A stretch of 64,000 nt of DNA from Rhodobacter sp. TJ_12 (GTDB lineage: Bacteria > Pseudomonadota > Alphaproteobacteria > Rhodobacterales > Rhodobacteraceae), in NCBI RefSeq assembly GCF_020023995.1, contig NZ_NRRD01000009.1:1-64000 (forward strand), written 5' to 3'. Positions 1 through 7,136 of the stretch are shown piece after piece (positions within the stretch are counted from its first letter, which is position 1; the number at the start of each line of letters is the position of its first letter). The notes beneath the pieces were generated by a model. It did not search any database. It was not told the DNA's origin and worked only from the letters and a program-made list of their open reading frames with translations. Made by a program: the position numbers and the translations under genes.

Positions 1-150
1 CAGAAGCGCGCCGAGCGCTTGAGCAATCTGAGGGCTCCGCGCTCGGCGCGCTTGCCCAACCTGAACCCGACCACTATCAACCCCAAGGACTCTCGTTATG
101 ACTGAGGGACGACCGGGGGGCAGGTCAATCCGAACAAAGACAATATCCAC
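1..150 (+). other. Window edge with possible 3' end of an upstream reading frame
   Basis: The frame shared with the gene at 151 is open from base 1 to a TGA at 103-105, so these bases could be the end of an upstream gene or of the original 5' part of the next gene. After that TGA the frame is open again without ATG or GTG until the TTG at 151. An ATG at 98 lies in another frame. I cannot identify a product. Confidence 0.25.
4..53. repeat. 15-bp inverted repeat (hairpin)
   Basis: Bases 4-18 and 39-53 are perfect reverse complements separated by 20 bases, with a GC-rich stem. No T-run follows on either strand, so a simple Rho-independent terminator is not shown. It may be a palindromic repeat or part of a mobile-element end. 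Confidence 0.55.
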
Positions 151-3100
151 TTGGACTTCTTTGATCGCTCGAAATTGGCTCAGTGGATACGACAGCACCC
201 ATCGGTCCTTCTCTGGGTGAAAGGCAAGCTCGGCCAAGGTTATTCAGGCTGGCAACCATATGGAGCCTGGAGCAACCCACCGAAAGGATCACAGGACACA
301 CTCATCTCGGCCCCAGGTGTTACTGTCCACCTGCCGACTGAGCGGGGCCATGGGCTTTCAATTGAAGACGCCATTGAACCGATGCGTCGCCTCATACGCA
401 CATCAACCAAGGCGATCCGCGTCACGGGGCTTTCCGGTGTCGGAAAGACGCGGATTGTGCAAGCACTCTTCGACGAAAACGTGGGAAGCGACCCTCTCGA
501 CAGAACGATTGCCGTCTACGTCGACACCGGAGAGGCCCCAGATCCTTCAGCATCCGCGATGCTGGATCGGCTGATCGCTGAAGGGCGTCGGGCGGTGATG
601 GTCCTTGATAACTGCCCTTCCGATCTGCACTCCGCCTTGGCAAGCAAGGTTTCGGCTGCAAGTGGTGATGTCAGCCTGATCACCGTTGAATATGACATCA
701 GGGACGACAAGCCGCAGGCTACAGAGGTCATTCACATCGAAGCTCACGGACCAGACGTTGCCGAAGAGCTTTTGTTGCGACGGTTTCCAGAAATCGGTCA
801 GGGAAACGCACGAAGGGTAGCCGAATTTGCGGATGGAAACGCCAGGGTAGCCTTGGCCATCGCCGAGCAGGTCGAACAAGGTGAGAGCCTTGCTCAGCTT
901 TCTGATGCCCAATTGTTCGACCGGCTTTTCCAGCAGCGGAAAGGGCAAGATGGCGATTTGCGCGAACAAGCCGAAACACTTGCCCTCGTATATTCCTTCT
1001 CTGTGTCTGATCTCGAAGTTGGACAGAATGAACTGGGCATTTTGGGTTCGATTTCAGACCACTCCAAAGCGCAATTGTTCCGAGCCGTGACGAAGCTTGC
1101 AGACCGCCATGTCGTGCAAAAGAGAGCGCATTGGAGGGCAATCCTGCCCCATGCTGTTGCCAACAGGCTTGCGCGTTCGGCACTTGAAAGCATCCCTGTT
1201 GACACGCTGAAATCGACGTTTGAGGCGCCCGGGAACAGTCGGCTGCTTGTGTCGTTCGCACACAGGCTCGGCCTGATGCACGATCATCCTGTTGCAAGAG
1301 AAATTGTCGAATCATGGCTCCGGCCTGGCAGCCTCTTAGGGAGCATTTTGGACCTTGATGACGAAGGATCGAGGATCCTCGACTATATCGGGCCAGTTGC
1401 ACCAGATACGCTGCTAGACCGGATCGAAGCCGAACTCACAGCACCTGATTTTCAGGGAATGGAGCCGGCATATAACCCACGCAGGACAACTATTCTCAAC
1501 CTGCTGCAATCCTTGGCATATGAGCCACATGCGTTTGACCGCTGCATGTCGCTTCTGCTCCACGTTGCCGACCATGAAGATGAAAACAACAACTATGATG
1601 CAGTCCGGAGCAAGATTTCGGGGTTCTTCCAACCCTATCTGTCCGGCACACATGCTTCGCTGGAGCAGCGCCTCGCCATCGTTGAGGGCTGCCTAGACTC
1701 TGAGGATATCAGGCGGCGTTCGTTGGGTATCAAGTTGCTCTCTACAGCATTGGATGGGCCGCAATGGACAGGCTTTGGACTTAACGAGTTCGGAGCACGT
1801 CCAAGGGACTACGGCTATGAGCCAAATCATGACCAGCTCGTCGAGTGGCGGACTGCCTTCATTGATCTTGCCGTGCGATTTGCAAATTCAAACGATGAAG
1901 ACATCAAGGGACGAACAAGGCGCGCTTTGGCCAACGAGTTCCGTGGCTTGTGGCACCAAGAAGCCATGCGAGACAAACTGGTCGACGCCGCAAGAGAGAT
2001 CAACGATCACCAGCCATGGGGGGAAGGTTGGAAGGCCGTTCGTTCAATCATCTATTTTGATCATACAAAGCAAAAGGATGAACCGGAGCCAGAACCGCTT
2101 CCGCAGAGCCTCGCTGATCTGGATAGGGACCTGGAGCCTTGTGACCTGATCGCAAAGATCAAAACATATGTGCTGGGCAGCGGGCATGATTACTGGGCGC
2201 TTGACGACGACTTCGATGACAGCAGCGCTGACAAATACCGCGCGGCTGAAGTTCGGCTTGTCGCAAAGGCAACGAATTTAGGTGAGAGCTTTGCAGCGTC
2301 AGACCATCAACTCGATGAGTTGGGTCCTGACCTTTTTTCACAAGACTGGATGCCCTATCGCAAGGCATTCGGGATCGGCCTTGCGAAGGGGTCCCATAAC
2401 TATCGTGAGTGTTGGAAAGATTTGCTTGAACACCTCGCTCGGTCATCCGGTTCGAACCATGATTTCGCGGTCATCGGAGGCTTCATCGAAGACGTCGCAG
2501 CCAATGACGTTAAGCTGTCTAGAGAGCTTTTGGATGAATGTGCGGAACACCCGGAACTGCGGAACGTCCTTGTGGGTCTGCATCCATGGGCTGACTTCAC
2601 GGAGGCCGATCTGGATCGATGCATGGCTCTGCTCGACAATGAAGAAACAAAGACTTGGATGTTCGAACCTATCCTTTGGCAGGACAATTATGCACATCTA
2701 CCAACAGAACGGTTGCTTGAGCTTGCCCAAAAGTTACTAAGCCGGACAAACGGGGAAGACACTCTGCTTCACGCTTTGAGCATGAAGCTGCACAGGCAAG
2801 ACCCTGCGGAAGATACTTTGGGACCCGAGCTGAGAAAACTTGGCTTGAAGGCGGCAACCAAATCGCTGTTGGCTGATCACAGTGACCATGGCGGCAGCAA
2901 AGATTATCGCATGGAAAAGGTCATTAATGCCGCACTTAGCTTCGAGGGCAATGACGCCGAAAAGACTGAGTGGGTCGAAACCATCGTCTCTGTCATCGAC
3001 AAGCATTACGGCTTCATTCATTCGTTCGAGAAAGCCATTGAGACGACAGCGGGGATTGTGCCGGAAGCCTTTCTAAACCGTGTCTTTCAGGGAACGGATG

Positions 3101-3561
3101 ACCAACAGCATCGACGCACTTTCTTCATTCGCAATGGAGGCATACGACGCTGCCCGCTCTCCAAGATCAATGTGGCCAACCTGATTGCGTGGTGTCGGCA
3201 GCGCAACGAACCGGATATTTGGGCACTGGTCGCTTCGGGCATCGGGCTTTGGGAGAAAGGGGATGAGATCAAGGATGGCACATCCATGAGGGCTTCCGCT
3301 GTTGAGTTTCTTGAAGCAGCGCCAGAGCCTGAGGTGGTCCTTCACGCCTATGCGGATCGTGTTACCCCGTCGTCGTGGTCTGGGAGCCGTGCTGATGTCA
3401 TGCAGCCGAGAGCCGATGCCATAGCCGAACTGACCCAGCATGAGCGGGAAGAGATAGTCAAGGCCGCCAGGTCAGTGTCAGATAGACTGACCGTAGAAAT
3501 AGAACGTGAGCGGACGCGTGAAAAGCAACGAGACGAGGAACAGGAACAGCGCTTTGAGTGA
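151..3561 (+). CDS. Large STAND-type P-loop ATPase, probably 5'-truncated
   Basis: A 1136-residue frame starting at TTG 151. Walker A (GLSGVGKT) is at residues 93-100 and Walker B (VMVLDN) near 149-154, followed by long helical repeat-like sequence and a charged C-terminal tail of about 35 residues. The first 45 residues resemble the linker that, in the homologs I recall, follows an N-terminal restriction-endonuclease-like (Mrr-type) domain. Here that domain is missing: an in-frame TGA lies at 103-105, and the only nearby start is a TTG without a Shine-Dalgarno sequence. The family is associated with defence islands as a sensor ATPase. The protein is probably an inactive or altered remnant, although the remaining 3.4 kb is free of stops. 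A neighbouring IS66 element fits local rearrangement. Confidence 0.6.
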   Translation: MDFFDRSKLAQWIRQHPSVLLWVKGKLGQGYSGWQPYGAWSNPPKGSQDTLISAPGVTVHLPTERGHGLSIEDAIEPMRRLIRTSTKAIRVTGLSGVGKTRIVQALFDENVGSDPLDRTIAVYVDTGEAPDPSASAMLDRLIAEGRRAVMVLDNCPSDLHSALASKVSAASGDVSLITVEYDIRDDKPQATEVIHIEAHGPDVAEELLLRRFPEIGQGNARRVAEFADGNARVALAIAEQVEQGESLAQLSDAQLFDRLFQQRKGQDGDLREQAETLALVYSFSVSDLEVGQNELGILGSISDHSKAQLFRAVTKLADRHVVQKRAHWRAILPHAVANRLARSALESIPVDTLKSTFEAPGNSRLLVSFAHRLGLMHDHPVAREIVESWLRPGSLLGSILDLDDEGSRILDYIGPVAPDTLLDRIEAELTAPDFQGMEPAYNPRRTTILNLLQSLAYEPHAFDRCMSLLLHVADHEDENNNYDAVRSKISGFFQPYLSGTHASLEQRLAIVEGCLDSEDIRRRSLGIKLLSTALDGPQWTGFGLNEFGARPRDYGYEPNHDQLVEWRTAFIDLAVRFANSNDEDIKGRTRRALANEFRGLWHQEAMRDKLVDAAREINDHQPWGEGWKAVRSIIYFDHTKQKDEPEPEPLPQSLADLDRDLEPCDLIAKIKTYVLGSGHDYWALDDDFDDSSADKYRAAEVRLVAKATNLGESFAASDHQLDELGPDLFSQDWMPYRKAFGIGLAKGSHNYRECWKDLLEHLARSSGSNHDFAVIGGFIEDVAANDVKLSRELLDECAEHPELRNVLVGLHPWADFTEADLDRCMALLDNEETKTWMFEPILWQDNYAHLPTERLLELAQKLLSRTNGEDTLLHALSMKLHRQDPAEDTLGPELRKLGLKAATKSLLADHSDHGGSKDYRMEKVINAALSFEGNDAEKTEWVETIVSVIDKHYGFIHSFEKAIETTAGIVPEAFLNRVFQGTDDQQHRRTFFIRNGGIRRCPLSKINVANLIAWCRQRNEPDIWALVASGIGLWEKGDEIKDGTSMRASAVEFLEAAPEPEVVLHAYADRVTPSSWSGSRADVMQPRADAIAELTQHEREEIVKAARSVSDRLTVEIERERTREKQRDEEQEQRFE

Positions 3562-3808
3562 TTTCCTGCGAGGGACTAAGCAGTTTTTCTGTAGAATACG
3601 GGTTTGAGAGGCTACAATTCGTTCGCCTGCATCGAATGGCAGCAATCCACGCTGCAACCGCTGAATCTCAGCAGGATACAGAGGGTCAGCTCAGGGCTGA
3701 GGACGTCGATACAGTGGTGCGGCCCTCGTGGTAGGGCAGCCGCATTGCCGCATGACCGGTTCTGAGCCCAAGGTGGCCGATGCTGCGCGTCGCACTAACG
3801 ACTTCTAT
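3562..3808. other. Intergenic stretch, no gene seen
   Basis: No supported gene. The part around 3740-3790 resembles mosaic GC-rich intergenic repeats of this lineage, but I cannot align it convincingly with the four repeat copies listed further on. It ends at the terminal repeat of the IS66 element. Confidence 0.4.
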
Positions 3809-3820
3809 GTAAGCGTCCGG
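3809..3820 (+). repeat. IS66 terminal inverted repeat, left
   Basis: GTAAGCGTCCGG reading inward; its perfect complement is at 6562-6573. The stop codon of the passenger gene (3821-3823) touches it. Confidence 0.85.
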
Positions 3821-4231
3821 TCAGGGCGACTTTGACCTATCCAGGGGTTTGATCCATGTCAGCGTGACGATGCTCGCGGCCATTGCGATCATTACGATTG
3901 TGGTAAGGTAGGGCGCGACCATACATCCCTCGCTGATGGCGAAGCGGGTGACGCCATCTGCCTCGCGCCAAGTGCTAACGTTGAGCGCAAGCATGAGCAT
4001 CAAGATCACGATTGCGACTGTGGAGAACCAGGCTGACCTAAGGAGGAGGGCTCCCACCGTCAGTCCGATCGCAATCAGGCCGATGGGCTCGAACAAGAAC
4101 AAAGCGAGGTCGTCGAGTTGGCCGACAGGACCGTCCTGCGGTGTCCAGGCAGGTCTTACCTTGTCACAGACTTCCGCGGCTGCCGGTGTCGACGTGATCA
4201 AGCAGACTAGGACTGCCATGGTTCGATTCAT
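3821..4231 (-). CDS. Passenger membrane protein inside the IS66 element
   Basis: A 136-residue protein of unknown function. Residues 1-19 look like a Sec signal peptide ending after an AAA-type site. Hydrophobic segments lie near 44-64, 68-88 and 108-129, which predicts an inner-membrane protein with a short periplasmic N-terminal part. The start codon overlaps the stop of tnpC (ATGA, 4228-4231), so translation should be coupled to the transposase. The stop codon abuts the terminal repeat. It is not one of the standard IS66 proteins. It may be a passenger captured from a host, or an element-specific accessory protein. There is no evidence for a role in transposition. Confidence 0.65.
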   Translation of the reverse strand: MNRTMAVLVCLITSTPAAAEVCDKVRPAWTPQDGPVGQLDDLALFLFEPIGLIAIGLTVGALLLRSAWFSTVAIVILMLMLALNVSTWREADGVTRFAISEGCMVAPYLTTIVMIAMAASIVTLTWIKPLDRSKSP

Positions 4232-5727
4232 TGGCCGGGCCTCCAGGGCAAGAAGTCGTCGACCTTGGTGATCTTGTAGTCAGCGATCCGGGCGAGGGTG
4301 TTGGCGAGCCAGGCGTGGGGATCGACTGCGTTGAGTTTGGCCGTTTCGATCAGGGTGTAGGCGATGGCGGCGGCCTTGCCGCCCGCTTCCGAGCCGACGA
4401 AGAGGTAATTCTTCCGCCCGAGGGCGATGGCGCGCATGCCGCGTTCGGCGGCGTTGTTGTCCAACTCCAAGATGCCATGGTCAAGGTAGGGGCGCAGGCG
4501 CTCCATGCGGGTCAGGGCATAGCGGATGGTGGCCGCGAGCGGGGATTTGCCCGAGATCGTGGTGAGTTGCATGGCCAGCCATAACTCCAGATCGTCAAAG
4601 ACCGGGGCCGCGTGTGCCTTGCGAAGCGCGACGCGGACGTCCGGTGGCGACCCTCTGGCCTCTTTCTCGACGGCATAGAGTTGCGCGATCCGACCGATGG
4701 CTTCTTCGGCGATCGGGGAACCCTGCGATCGGTGGATGTCGACGAACTTGCGCCGGACATGGGCCATGCAGGCGACCTCGCGGATTGAACCGGAGCGGTA
4801 GAGGTCCTCGAACCCGGCATAACCATCGGCGTGCATCCAGCCCCGGAACCGGGCGAGATGGTCCTTGGGATGCTGGCCCTTGCGGTCGCCGGAGAACCTA
4901 TACCATGCAGCGGGCGCGGCGGTGCCGCCCCATGGCCGTTCATCTCGCGCATAGGTCCAGAGCCGGGCTGTCTGGGTTTTGCCGGTGCCGGGGGCGAGCA
5001 TGCTCACGGGCGTGTCGTCGGCGAAGATCGCCTCGGCCGACAGGACATGGCGACCGATGGCATCGGCCAGGGGTTCCAGCAGGGCGGTGGTCTTGCCGAT
5101 CCAGTCGGCCAGGGTCGAGCGGTCGAGGTCGAGACCTTCACGGTCGAAGATCTGGCTCTGGCGATACAGGGGCAGATGGTCGGCGTATTTGCTGACCAGC
5201 ACATGGGCCAGAAGACGTGGCCCGGGGCGACCGCGCTCGATGGGGCGCGAGGGCAGCGGGGCCTGCACGAAGCGTTCGCAGCAGGAACATGTCAATCGGG
5301 GCCGGACGATGCGGTTCACGATGAAGCGCCCCGGCACGTATTCCAGTTCTTCGGTCACATCTTCGCCGATCCGGCGCAGGCGACCACCGCAATCGGCACA
5401 GGCCTCGGCGCCCGGGGTCAGCTCGACCTCCATCCGGGGGATATGGTCCGGGATCGGACGGCGCTTGGGTTTATCCTTCTCCTCGATGTCCGGCAGCTTC
5501 ATCCGCGCCGTCATTGCCGCCGCCGCAATCTCGCTGGTCTCCAAGGCCAGTTGCAGCTGCTCGGCGGTCTCGGACGACGCGCCAAACCGGTGTGCCCGAT
5601 GCTCCGCCAACTGATGCCGCAGCTTCTCGATCAGGATCGCCTGCGCCTTCACCTCGGCCAGAAGCCGCGCGGTGAAGCTGCGCAACTCCTCGGGGTCTTC
5701 CGGCAAGGTCAGGGTCTGATCCAACAT
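4228..5727 (-). CDS. tnpC: IS66-family transposase TnpC
   Basis: A 499-residue transposase of normal IS66 length. In order it has an N-terminal coiled-coil-like leucine-rich helix (about 1-50), a zinc-binding region with CADCGGR and CSCCERF cysteine pairs near residues 111-155, and the DDE catalytic region. The catalytic core includes an FADDTP motif, HADGYAGF and the late ELDNNAAE glutamate region, followed by the short C-terminal IS66 domain. No frameshift or internal stop is visible, so it should be functional. It is the third gene of the element, 58 bp after tnpB, and overlaps the passenger gene by 4 bp. Confidence 0.92.
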   Translation of the reverse strand: MLDQTLTLPEDPEELRSFTARLLAEVKAQAILIEKLRHQLAEHRAHRFGASSETAEQLQLALETSEIAAAAMTARMKLPDIEEKDKPKRRPIPDHIPRMEVELTPGAEACADCGGRLRRIGEDVTEELEYVPGRFIVNRIVRPRLTCSCCERFVQAPLPSRPIERGRPGPRLLAHVLVSKYADHLPLYRQSQIFDREGLDLDRSTLADWIGKTTALLEPLADAIGRHVLSAEAIFADDTPVSMLAPGTGKTQTARLWTYARDERPWGGTAAPAAWYRFSGDRKGQHPKDHLARFRGWMHADGYAGFEDLYRSGSIREVACMAHVRRKFVDIHRSQGSPIAEEAIGRIAQLYAVEKEARGSPPDVRVALRKAHAAPVFDDLELWLAMQLTTISGKSPLAATIRYALTRMERLRPYLDHGILELDNNAAERGMRAIALGRKNYLFVGSEAGGKAAAIAYTLIETAKLNAVDPHAWLANTLARIADYKITKVDDFLPWRPGQ

Positions 5728-5785
5728 GCGGGAAGTTTATCCCACTGTATTCCTTGTGGGAATCATTGATTACAGGATCGGCAGA

Positions 5786-6133
5786 TTATCCCGCCGCCAG
5801 GGGCCGCCACGTCCGCTGAGGTGCTCGCCAGTCGATCCCTTCCAGCAGCATCGACAACTGGGCGGGCGACAGCACCACCTTGCCCTCCTTGGCCGAGGGC
5901 CAGACGAACCGCCCCTTCTCCAGTCGCTTCAGGAACATGCAGGCCCCTTGGCCATCCCACCAGATGATCTTCACAAGGTCACCCCGACGCCCCCTGAACA
6001 CGAAGAGATGCCCGGCGAACGGGTCCTGCTTCAGCACCGCCTCGGCCTGTGCAGCCAACGCCGCAAAACCCTTGCGCATGTCGGTCACCCCGGCCGCCAG
6101 CCAGACCTGCGTGTTCGCCGGAACCGGGATCAC
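5786..6133 (-). CDS. tnpB: IS66 accessory protein TnpB (Orf2)
   Basis: A 115-residue protein with the family signature: [12 protein letters not shown] near the N-terminus, [14 protein letters not shown] in the middle and [17 protein letters not shown] after it. TnpB is required with TnpA and TnpC for transposition of IS66 elements, although its biochemical role is not settled. The start overlaps the tnpA stop by 4 bases (6130-6133), so translation is coupled. The length is normal and the frame is intact. Confidence 0.92.
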   Translation of the reverse strand: MIPVPANTQVWLAAGVTDMRKGFAALAAQAEAVLKQDPFAGHLFVFRGRRGDLVKIIWWDGQGACMFLKRLEKGRFVWPSAKEGKVVLSPAQLSMLLEGIDWRAPQRTWRPLAAG

Positions 6134-6525
6134 GCCGTCAGCCCCCGGATCAACCGCGCCAGCGCCTCGGGATCATAGCTGCCGCTGATCCGCATCCGGT
6201 GGCCGCCTGCCAGTTCGATCTCGATGTGGTTCTCGACTACAGGCATTGCCATGGGTGCCTTCGCCTCCGCGACGATCTCTACTGGCAGAAAGCGCGCCTC
6301 CTCTGCTGGGGGCGCAGCCGAGGCAGGGTCCGGCGCATGACGGGGATCGCGCAGCCACTTGAAGATCAGGTTGGCATTCACAGCGTAGCGCCGCGCCACC
6401 TGCGCCACGGAAACGCCCGGCGCCGTCGTCTGGAAACAGATCGACCGCTTCTCCTCATCCGTCCAAAGCCGCTTCGTCCGACGCGCCACGCCATCACCAT
6501 AGTGTCCACTATCGATGGTGGACAC
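6130..6525 (-). CDS. tnpA: IS66 accessory protein TnpA (Orf1)
   Basis: A 131-residue protein. The N-terminal half is a helix-turn-helix of the IS3/IS66 Orf1 kind ([15 protein letters not shown], then [19 protein letters not shown]). The C-terminal half has the IS66-type pattern [13 protein letters not shown] before a short acidic and helical end. It probably binds the element ends. It is the first gene of the transposition operon, starting 48 bp inside the right terminal repeat. A second, broken copy of the NANLIFKWL segment lies at 7056-7119 on the other strand. Confidence 0.9.
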   Translation of the reverse strand: MSTIDSGHYGDGVARRTKRLWTDEEKRSICFQTTAPGVSVAQVARRYAVNANLIFKWLRDPRHAPDPASAAPPAEEARFLPVEIVAEAKAPMAMPVVENHIEIELAGGHRMRISGSYDPEALARLIRGLTA

Positions 6526-6561
6526 TATCCGCCTCTCTCACCACGCGGCAGAGCAGTCAGC

Positions 6562-6573
6562 CCGGACGCTTAC
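6562..6573 (-). repeat. IS66 terminal inverted repeat, right
   Basis: Complement of the 12-bp repeat at 3809-3820. It cuts into the reading frame of the serine recombinase remnant, which reads four foreign codons and a stop inside the IS. Confidence 0.85.
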
Positions 6574-6787
6574 CTCCCGCGTCAGGATGAAGGCGGATCT
6601 CCGAAATCAGACCCCGTAGAAGAGCGATCGCCTCTGGACGCGTCGCGTCATCGGACAGGCTGGCAGCAAGGGTCGAGACTTTCTGGCGATAGACATCCGC
6701 CAGGCCCGGATGCAGGGCAATGGGATCCGGGGCAGGGGTGGCCGCAAGCGCTTCATTCGGCCAGCTCCTTCGCGTTGCCGCGTTCAT
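6574..6787 (-). pseudogene. C-terminal fragment of a serine site-specific recombinase
   Basis: The frame matches the C-terminal helical region of large serine recombinases or resolvases, with an LHPGLADVYRQKV segment followed by EAIALLRGLISEIRLHP. The usual strand ending (a hydrophobic ELxG-type segment) is missing because the IS66 end interrupts the frame. The N-terminal catalytic domain is also absent: the frame begins just after a relaxase scrap. Only about 70 codons survive, and no activity is expected. Confidence 0.6.
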
Positions 6788-6803
6788 TGCCGTTCAAGAT
6801 CAT
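6753..6803 (-). pseudogene. First 16 codons of a relaxase, cut short
   Basis: The start ATG (6803-6801) overlaps the mobC stop by 4 bases, the arrangement expected for mobC followed by a relaxase gene. The 16 codons read MILNGNERGNAKELAE and then stop. This is close to the N-terminus of MobA/VirD2-type relaxases that begin with a MIL-x-GN-x-RG-x-KxLA pattern. The catalytic tyrosine and histidine triad regions are absent. The assignment rests on a short match plus the mobC context. Confidence 0.45.
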
Positions 6804-7045
6804 GACACACCCCCGTCCTTCCCGAAGGCTTCGAGCAGAGCGGTTCTCATCTCGTGGACCTCGTCGCAGGCACGGCGAAGGTCAGCTTCTGTCTCTGGAT
6901 GCACCGGCAAGGTGCCGGTGTTTACGGCTCGCGCCATTTGGTTGAGGTTTGCAGACAGACGTGACTGTCCGAGCGTGGCCAGCACGCGGCCCAAGGCCTC
7001 GTGATCTTTGACCGGCTGGGTGTTCCGCCGCCGCACTTTGGGCAA
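6800..7045 (-). pseudogene. mobC: MobC-like mobilisation protein, N-terminally truncated
   Basis: An 81-codon frame containing the conserved C-terminal pattern of plasmid relaxosome MobC proteins (a LGRVLATLGQSRLSANLNQ helix, then ARAVNTGTLPV, then a helical tail). The N-terminal DNA-binding part is missing. The only start is a TTG at 7045, and the sequence beyond it belongs to a different element (an IS66 tnpA scrap). It indicates that a mobilisable plasmid or ICE once occupied this site. Confidence 0.6.
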
Positions 7046-7055
7046 GCTGCTGCCG

Positions 7056-7119
7056 AAGAGCTACGCTGTGAATGCGAACCTGATCTTCAAGTGGCTGCAC
7101 GATCCGTGTTATGCGCCCC
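7056..7119 (+). pseudogene. Scrap of a second IS66 tnpA
   Basis: The plus-strand frame reads [16 protein letters not shown] followed by a CYAP-type tail. This is nearly identical to the helix-turn-helix segment of the intact TnpA at 6130-6525 but in the opposite orientation. It ends about 20 bp before the stop codon of the GGDEF-EAL gene, marking the junction between accessory and resident DNA. Confidence 0.65.
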
Positions 7120-7136
7120 ACCCGCGTAGGATCGCG

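Larger units (their letters stand above)
3809..6573 (-). mobile_element. IS66-family insertion sequence with a passenger gene
   Basis: A 2765-bp element bounded by 12-bp perfect inverted repeats (GTAAGCGTCCGG at 3809-3820 and its complement at 6562-6573). It carries, on the minus strand, tnpA, tnpB and tnpC in the usual order, then a fourth gene for a membrane protein. The left repeat starts immediately beyond the fourth gene's stop codon, so that gene is inside the element. The 8-bp flanks (3801-3808 acttctat, 6574-6581 ctcccgcg) do not match. The duplication IS66 elements normally make is therefore absent, which suggests later deletion or recombination at one end. Confidence 0.85.
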
